DNA from: Pleurocapsa sp. PCC 7327
GTDB lineage: Bacteria; Cyanobacteriota; Cyanobacteriia; Cyanobacteriales; Microcystaceae
DNA: 64,000 nucleotides
Reading direction: 5' to 3'
Assembly (NCBI RefSeq): GCF_000317025.1
Contig: NC_019689.1
Span: forward strand, 372,001-436,000
Shown: positions 59,072-64,000 of the stretch, piece by piece
How the letters are laid out: each line of letters begins with the position of its first letter
Position numbering within the stretch: the first letter of the stretch is position 1
The notes under the pieces: generated by a model
Databases searched by the model: none
The model's input: the letters and a program-made list of their open reading frames with translations, nothing else
Told to the model about the DNA's origin: nothing
Translations under genes and position numbers: made by a program

Positions 59072-61786
59072 TTATTTTGATAACTGCTCTAAAATTTCTT
59101 GCAACTGTTCTTGATAGCGTCCGTACTCAGCCCAGTTTCCCCGCTTCAATGCCTCTTGTGCGTTTTGATAAGTCTCTAGGGCAGATTGGGCTAATCTGGA
59201 ACTTCCCTCATTTCGGAGGGCAGGCAATCCCGTCTCGGATTCGACCCTGCCGAAAATTGCCGCCAAGGATTTTGAAAGAGAATCTTCCATCACGACCGCT
59301 TGGTCATAAACAACGATCGCGCGTTTGAGTTGAGGCAATTCGCCTTGTTCTGCCCGCAAATAAACGGGTTCGACGTAGAGCAAAGATTGCTCGATAGGGA
59401 TTACTAACAAATCGCCGCGTATGACCCTAGATCCTGCCTGATTCCAAAGACTAAACTGCTGGGAAATCTGCGGTTCTTGGTCGATGCGGGCTTCAATTTG
59501 TCGGGGGCCATAAACTAATTTTTGTTTGGGAAACTCGTACAGCAGCAGTTTGCCGTAGTCTTTGCCGTTGGAACGCGCTGCCATCCAAGCGATCGCGTTG
59601 TCTTTGTTGGCAGGAGTGAAGGGCAAAATGAGCAGGAATTCAGCTTCTTCCCGTCCCGGCAGGCGCACGAGAACGTAATAAGGTTCCATGCGAACTGGAT
59701 TGCCCTCATAGATTTGCATGGGAAAATTCCAAAGGTCTTCGCGATTGTAAAATACCTCTGGATCGGTCATATGATAGGCTAGATATACCTGTGCCTGGAT
59801 GACGAACAGGTCTTGTGGATAGCGAAAATGGGCTTTAACTGCTTCGGGAATCGCCGTACTCGCTTCAAACAAGTTGGGAAAGATTTTGCGGTAGGTTGCG
59901 AGTAAGGGATCGGTTTCATCGACGGCAAAAAATCTCACAGTGCCGTCATAGGCATCCACTAGGATTTTAACCGAATTGCGGATGTAGTTGACGCGATCGC
60001 GCAGGATCTCCGTCAGTTTTCCCCCGTCGCCTTGACTGGGGTTAACGGGTTTGGAATAGGGATAGCGATCGCTAACCGTATAAGCATCCAAAATCCACTG
60101 CAATCTACCGTCGATAACCACTAAATAGGGATCGCTGTCATAGCGCAAAAACGGCGCGATGTGGCTGATTCGTTCCTGAATTTGTCGGTAGTAGTGGATG
60201 CGACTTTGGTTGGTAAAGTAGTTAGAAATCAAAATTTGCAGGCTGCCCAGGTCGTAGGCATAAGCTAACCTGTGCCACAATGAGGGAATGGCTACGCCGC
60301 CTTGCCCCCGATAGCGAGTCAAGGCATTGCCATCGCCTTGGGGATAATCAAACTCATCGGTTGTCGTCCCTGTAAAGATATAATTATCTGTCTGTTCGCC
60401 ATAATAAATCGCAGGTTGGCTTACTTGTAGATCGATTTGAGAGACGGGCGGAATATCTTTGATATATAGTTCGGGCAAGCCATCGGCAGTCGCGCGATTG
60501 ACCGGACTCATCACCAACCCGTAACCATGGGTGTATTTCAGCCGTTGGTTAACCCAGGTTCGGGCTTCCTGGGGGATCTGATTAAAGGCGAGTTCCCGCG
60601 CCGACAGCATGACCTGTTGGTAATTGTCATCGATACGATAGCGATCGACATCGACATCCCTAAATTCGTAATAAAGCCGAATCTCCTGAAGCTGGCGGTA
60701 GGTACTGAGTAGGGGACGATAGTCCCACAGGCGAATGTTGCGGATGGTAGTTTGATGATTTTGTAATACTTGGCGGTTCAGTCTCGCCTCGGCAGCATAA
60801 CTTTCTCGCTGCACGTCGTCAAGGCGATAAGCCGCTTGGGTAAATTTGATATTATTTGCGATGTAAGGCTTTTCTTTGACGAGTTCGTTGGGGTTGACGA
60901 TTGATTGCTGGACAAACCAAGGAAAGATAACCCCAAGTAGTACCCAGGCGATCGCGACAATTCCCAGTCCGCGCAAAGGAAGTAGAAAATTTCGCCGCCA
61001 CATCGAAAGCAGGAAGGTTACGGCTATTCCCAGCGCCAGAAGCGCCATGACCTTGTAAGCAAACAACCGAACGTTAACATCGGTATAGCCAGCCCCAAAG
61101 ACGACTCCATCGGCACTGTAGAGAAGGCGATAGCGTGCTAGCCAGAACATCCCAGCAAGCGGGAGCGCGATCGCGGCTAAAAGACAGCTTAAGTGAGTTT
61201 TGGCTTGTCCTGCTAGGCTAATGTTCCAACCTCGTCCCGGCGCGATTTTGCTGTTGAGAGCGTAGGTTAGTCCCGACAGGAGCAGTCCTGCCAGCAAAAG
61301 TCCTAAAAGCCAGTAGCAGATGCCTTCATAGAAAGGCAGTTTGAAGACGTAAAAGCTGATGTCCTGCCTGAAAATGGGATCGCGGTTGCCAAACTCGGTG
61401 GGATGCAGAAACTTGAGAACGGTTTCCCAGGCAGGGAGACTGGCAATAGCTACAACGAAAGCTGCTAGTGCGATCGCTACGAACGCGATAAAATTGGCGC
61501 TTGTCTCGGCAGAGGCTAACCAGTTATCTCCCTCAAAAAAGCGAAAGGCACGATGGCGCGTTCCGCGCATGGCAAGTCGATAGTTTCCCCATAAAAATAG
61601 GGCATAGACAGCAAAGGTGCCTACCCAGACGAAAATTTGCCAAGTTAATCTCGTCCAAAAAACTCCAAAAAAACCAACTCCCTCAAACCACCAGGCTTCT
61701 GTCAACAGATGAGTCAGGGTTTTAGAAAACAAAAGACCCACGATCGCAACTATGAGAATAGGTTTGAGAAGTTTCCTACCGTTCAT
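59072..61786 (-). CDS. UPF0182 family membrane protein
   Basis: The 904-residue protein has seven N-terminal membrane helices (about 7-30, 50-70, 95-118, 150-175, 195-215, 235-258, 270-290) and a long extracytoplasmic part. The family blocks VVIDGRLQWILDAYTVSDRYPYS and VRFFAVDETDPLLATYRKIFPNLF, with MTDPEVFYNREDLWNFP, are well preserved. The function is unknown. Length agrees with other members. It is the last gene before a small basic ORF. Confidence 0.94.
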   Translation of the reverse strand: MNGRKLLKPILIVAIVGLLFSKTLTHLLTEAWWFEGVGFFGVFWTRLTWQIFVWVGTFAVYALFLWGNYRLAMRGTRHRAFRFFEGDNWLASAETSANFIAFVAIALAAFVVAIASLPAWETVLKFLHPTEFGNRDPIFRQDISFYVFKLPFYEGICYWLLGLLLAGLLLSGLTYALNSKIAPGRGWNISLAGQAKTHLSCLLAAIALPLAGMFWLARYRLLYSADGVVFGAGYTDVNVRLFAYKVMALLALGIAVTFLLSMWRRNFLLPLRGLGIVAIAWVLLGVIFPWFVQQSIVNPNELVKEKPYIANNIKFTQAAYRLDDVQRESYAAEARLNRQVLQNHQTTIRNIRLWDYRPLLSTYRQLQEIRLYYEFRDVDVDRYRIDDNYQQVMLSARELAFNQIPQEARTWVNQRLKYTHGYGLVMSPVNRATADGLPELYIKDIPPVSQIDLQVSQPAIYYGEQTDNYIFTGTTTDEFDYPQGDGNALTRYRGQGGVAIPSLWHRLAYAYDLGSLQILISNYFTNQSRIHYYRQIQERISHIAPFLRYDSDPYLVVIDGRLQWILDAYTVSDRYPYSKPVNPSQGDGGKLTEILRDRVNYIRNSVKILVDAYDGTVRFFAVDETDPLLATYRKIFPNLFEASTAIPEAVKAHFRYPQDLFVIQAQVYLAYHMTDPEVFYNREDLWNFPMQIYEGNPVRMEPYYVLVRLPGREEAEFLLILPFTPANKDNAIAWMAARSNGKDYGKLLLYEFPKQKLVYGPRQIEARIDQEPQISQQFSLWNQAGSRVIRGDLLVIPIEQSLLYVEPVYLRAEQGELPQLKRAIVVYDQAVVMEDSLSKSLAAIFGRVESETGLPALRNEGSSRLAQSALETYQNAQEALKRGNWAEYGRYQEQLQEILEQLSK

Positions 61787-61827
61787 TAATTGAATTGGTT
61801 AATTGTTGTTGACGCTTCCGTGTCCTG

Positions 61828-61962
61828 TCAACGATTTACTTTGGCGCGTCCGCTACGGATGCCCCGATCGCGATGTCTAAATTGCTCTCTCGATGGAGAC
61901 AGGGGTTTAGGCAGTCGCGTTTTGAGAGATTTAGGATTATATTGCTGGCGATTCCGTTTCAT
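61828..61962 (-). CDS. Small highly basic protein, 44 aa
   Basis: ATG 61962 is preceded by AGGAGGCAGCTTT, a strong ribosome-binding site. The 44-codon frame ends at TGA 61828. The product begins MKRNRQQYNPKSLKTRLPKP and ends RSGRAKVNR. It has about fourteen Arg/Lys and few acids, like a small RNA- or ribosome-associated protein. No family is recognised. It lies 41 bp upstream of the UPF0182 gene on the same strand. The C-terminal part (ATCCGTAGCGGACGCGCC region) is similar to a dispersed cyanobacterial repeat. Confidence 0.55.
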   Translation of the reverse strand: MKRNRQQYNPKSLKTRLPKPLSPSREQFRHRDRGIRSGRAKVNR

Positions 61963-62323
61963 AAAGCTGCCTCCTGACCTAGAGGCTACACTTTTATTGT
62001 CGCTTGTTTGGAAGGTAGATGATACTTCGTTTTAAAAAGTTTACCGATCTCAACATACAAGAGCTTGCCTGAAATATAGATATTAATCAAGCTCATAATT
62101 ATCTATGAAGGATGCAAGATCTTTCGTCACGCCAGCGAGAACAGTTGCTTGAATTGGCAGTTGACTTTCAGCAAACGATCGCGGTTCGAGCGATCGTTCA
62201 GTCTAATCCCAATCATAAGCGACTAAAAACTCACAAATTCCTCAAAATCTTTAGATAAATTCTATTTTATAGAGAAAACAAAGGTCTAGATCGTAACGAT
62301 TAAGCTCTGTTAGTAGCCAGAAA
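61963..62323. other. Interval before DUF6629 with possible 48-aa ORF
   Basis: These 361 bases hold one candidate frame, 62112-62258 (plus), beginning MQDLSSRQREQLLELAVDFQ and ending HKFLKIFR. It has no clear ribosome-binding site (AAGG sits directly before the ATG) and stays uncertain. The rest is AT-rich leader of the next gene, and the left part is the leader of the small basic gene. Confidence 0.3.
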
Positions 62324-63022
62324 ATGTGCTTTTCGGCATCAGTTAGTTTTATCCTGAGTGCTGTATTAATTCCAAGAGGAATTTATTGTATCAAAACAGC
62401 CATTGCCAAGAATATCGAGTACTTGCCAATGGCGTGTTCTCCATTGGCCTTTGGGATACAACAGGGATTGGAAGGAATTTTGTGGCTGGGAATCGGCGCG
62501 GGCAACCCCAATTTCGTCGCGATTGGTTCTTTAGGTTTTCTCTTCTTCTCTCATTGGTTTTGGCTTTTTTGGATTCCTTTTTTAGCCTTTGTTCTAGAAC
62601 GCGATCGCGTCCTCAAAAATATTAGTTTGCTATTTGTCATTGTAGGGCTTCTCTATGGCGCATCGCTATATTTCCTACTGTTAATCCACGAGAACTGGTT
62701 ATCTATTCAAACCATTCATCACTCGATTGATTATCAAACGAGATTAATCTTCGATCCTTTTGTGTCAAGGGAATTGGTTCGCCTACTTTACGCCTCCCTC
62801 ATTTTGTTGCCTTTACTAATTTCTTCTCACCAAAGCGTTAAAGTTTTTGGGTTTCTGATTTTGCTTTCAGTAATTGTTGCTGTCCTAAGATTTTACTATG
62901 CCTTTATTTCAGTGTGGTGTTTTTTTGCTGCACTGTTGTCCCTCTATCTCGCCTACGTTATGTACCGAATAGACGCTATCGCCATGAGTAGTTGCTATAA
63001 AGCTAGTGAATTAAACCTGTAA
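62324..63022 (+). CDS. DUF6629 family membrane protein
   Basis: The 232-residue protein has about seven membrane helices and the conserved N-terminal start MCFSASVSFILSAVLIPRGIY of this family, followed by MACSPLAFGIQQGLEGILWLG with its central Q-x-x-EG, and a helix pair ending near SVWCFFAALLSLYLAYVMY. No function is known. A ribosome-binding sequence is not strong (AGTAGCCAGAAAATG). It precedes a small gene 52 bp downstream. Confidence 0.85.
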   Translation: MCFSASVSFILSAVLIPRGIYCIKTAIAKNIEYLPMACSPLAFGIQQGLEGILWLGIGAGNPNFVAIGSLGFLFFSHWFWLFWIPFLAFVLERDRVLKNISLLFVIVGLLYGASLYFLLLIHENWLSIQTIHHSIDYQTRLIFDPFVSRELVRLLYASLILLPLLISSHQSVKVFGFLILLSVIVAVLRFYYAFISVWCFFAALLSLYLAYVMYRIDAIAMSSCYKASELNL

Positions 63023-63074
63023 GTCTTTCGCACTCATATCAGTGATTTTTTCCTCAAGATTCTCGGAGGCAGCT

Positions 63075-63317
63075 ATGACTATTTATGTTACTCGTCAGGG
63101 AACTAAGTTTAACGCTGACTCAGCGACTGAGTTAGTAGAAAAACTTCAGCACCAAGAGTCAATTTCTTCAAACAGTCTCCAAGATTTTATGAACCAGATG
63201 GCAAAGCGTTGTCAAACTGAAGATGGTGTTGCCATCAGAACTCTAGATCCGGAAATCTTCATTGCCGATCTAATTCAAAACGATTATCTTTCTGTCATTG
63301 ATGTTATTGACGGTTAA
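63075..63317 (+). CDS. Hypothetical small protein, 80 aa
   Basis: ATG 63075 follows CGGAGGCAGCT, a strong ribosome-binding site, so the upstream 11 codons are not used. The product is hydrophilic: MTIYVTRQGTKFNADSATEL, DFMNQMAKRCQTEDGVAIRT, and the end DYLSVIDVIDG. It has no recognised domain. It is probably co-transcribed with the DUF6629 gene. Confidence 0.7.
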   Translation: MTIYVTRQGTKFNADSATELVEKLQHQESISSNSLQDFMNQMAKRCQTEDGVAIRTLDPEIFIADLIQNDYLSVIDVIDG

Positions 63318-63333
63318 AAAACTGCTACCGTCT

Positions 63334-63359
63334 AAAAAATAGTAGTTCGCCGAACTACT
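63334..63359 (-). terminator. Rho-independent terminator of marC
   Basis: On the minus strand AGTAGTTC and GAACTACT form an 8-bp stem with a 3-base loop, followed by ATTTTTT. The stem overlaps the marC stop codon. Confidence 0.8.
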
Positions 63360-64000
63360 GCAAGTCCTTCAACCAATCTGCCAACCCGTTGAGGATGAAC
63401 TGAACGCCCACCGCCATGGTAATGAATCCCAGAATACGGCTAGATGCCATAATACCCGTTTCTCCGAAGAAATTCAGCAGCCAGCACGAAGCCCGCAGAC
63501 AGAGACAGATTGCGACCCCTAGCAACGCAATCGCCAACAGCGTTGCCAAGAGATTGAGCAAGGTTGTTAAGGTCAAGGTTCGCCCCGCCTGGGCAGCAAG
63601 TCCGAGGATAGTAGCGATCGCTCCAGGACCCGCTAGCATCGGCATTGTCATGGGAGTGAAGGCAATATCCTCATACTGCTCGTTTTGATGCCGATGGATC
63701 GCTTTCTCATTTTCCCGTTTGCTGAGGCGAGACCTAGCACCCATCATCTGCCAAGCCGAATGAACTACCACCATTCCCCCAGCAATCCGAATTACCTCTA
63801 GGGAGATCCCAAAAAAGCGCAGAATCCCGCTCCCTACCAGGAGAAACAGCGCCAAGACCAAGACAGTGTACACAGCAATGCGATCGGCAGTCTGTTGACG
63901 GAGACGCGGGGGGTCTTTCGCCGTCAGCACTAGAAAAATCGGCACGCTACCGAGGGGATCGACGATCGGGAATAGAGACGCAAAACTCCCGATGGCGAAT
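63355..64000 (-). CDS. MarC family integral membrane protein (partial)
   Basis: The frame runs off the window on its 5' side: upstream of GTG 63945 the residues FASLFPIVDPLGSVPIF continue the MarC-family first helix and the conserved DP-G block without a stop. About five of the six helices are present, with AFTPMTMPMLAGPGAIATIL and the final SRILGFITMAVGVQFILNGL. MarC proteins are membrane proteins of unclear function, once linked to multiple antibiotic resistance. Confidence 0.9.
   Translation of the reverse strand, partial: FAIGSFASLFPIVDPLGSVPIFLVLTAKDPPRLRQQTADRIAVYTVLVLALFLLVGSGILRFFGISLEVIRIAGGMVVVHSAWQMMGARSRLSKRENEKAIHRHQNEQYEDIAFTPMTMPMLAGPGAIATILGLAAQAGRTLTLTTLLNLLATLLAIALLGVAICLCLRASCWLLNFFGETGIMASSRILGFITMAVGVQFILNGLADWLKDLQ

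Noticed and set aside
1-64000. GCGATCGC octamers as restriction or regulatory sites
   Set aside because: They are HIP1, abundant across cyanobacterial genomes in and between genes, so individual copies are not informative.
1-64000. tRNA, rRNA or CRISPR loci
   Set aside because: I looked for T-loop GTTCGANNC patterns, rRNA signatures and regularly spaced direct repeats and saw none convincing. A covariance-model scan would be needed to exclude small RNAs.

Overview
The window is ordinary chromosomal DNA from a cyanobacterium. The evidence is the family content: the plastid-type ribosomal protein PSRP-3/Ycf65, a PAP/fibrillin protein, HemJ, DUF2811 and DUF3134 proteins, a FutB-type iron permease, a cyanobacterial LexA with its own operator, and CsbD and low-temperature-induced proteins. 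The HIP1 octamer GCGATCGC is also very frequent on both strands. The mix of genes suggests a unicellular or colonial freshwater or terrestrial lineage, but the genus cannot be fixed from the sequence. No rRNA, tRNA or CRISPR array was seen.

Layout. 0-4 kb: end of a Ca2+/H+ antiporter, a GT39 glycosyltransferase, a gene-free AT-rich segment with three DnaA boxes spaced exactly 21 bp apart, then DUF2811-pth and PSRP-3. 4-9.6 kb: a response regulator, histidine kinase and surface protein operon, a frameshifted GDSL/PEP-CTERM esterase and an AI-2E-type permease. 9.8-17.7 kb: a stress-flavoured accessory region with many small genes (Hsp20, a single-domain response regulator, repeat-containing small proteins, two CsbD proteins, an Lti-like protein and a lipoprotein), interrupted by fdhD, an RTX-repeat relic and palindromic repeats. 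17.7-24.2 kb: HAD phosphatase, GT4, map, an hxlR pseudogene split by a MITE, DUF72, a membrane protein and an NlpC/P60 peptidase. 24.3-34 kb (all minus): FutB, a CobT-like protein overlapping panE, an AMP-forming ligase, dnaK, a four-helix-bundle protein, a truncated DUF427 gene and hemJ.

34-44 kb: CobW GTPase, lexA with a consensus operator, an RNA methyltransferase with a 2'-5' RNA ligase-like protein, MTA phosphorylase with a cupredoxin, mrp-rodA, an IS200/IS605-type tnpB with an early amber codon, and a Cof-type HAD. 44-54 kb: ndk, patatin, mraY, DUF3134, fibrillin, M48 peptidase, ftsH, an alpha/beta hydrolase and a phosphoribosyltransferase. 54-64 kb: archease-rtcB (RNA repair), a secreted protein, alr (its ribosome-binding site is the exact complement of the conserved Yfr1 sRNA core), DUF1838, UPF0182, several small proteins and the partial marC.

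How the genes fit together. Cell-wall synthesis is represented by mraY, rodA, alr and the NlpC/P60 peptidase, which are scattered rather than clustered. RNA end repair is represented by archease, RtcB and a separate LigT-like protein. Protein quality control is represented by DnaK, Hsp20, FtsH, M48 and Map. The most noteworthy signals are the phased DnaA boxes, the Yfr1-complementary alr leader, a 27-bp element duplicated upstream of hsp20 and a neighbouring small gene, the MITE in hxlR with its target duplication still readable, and several well-supported short genes.
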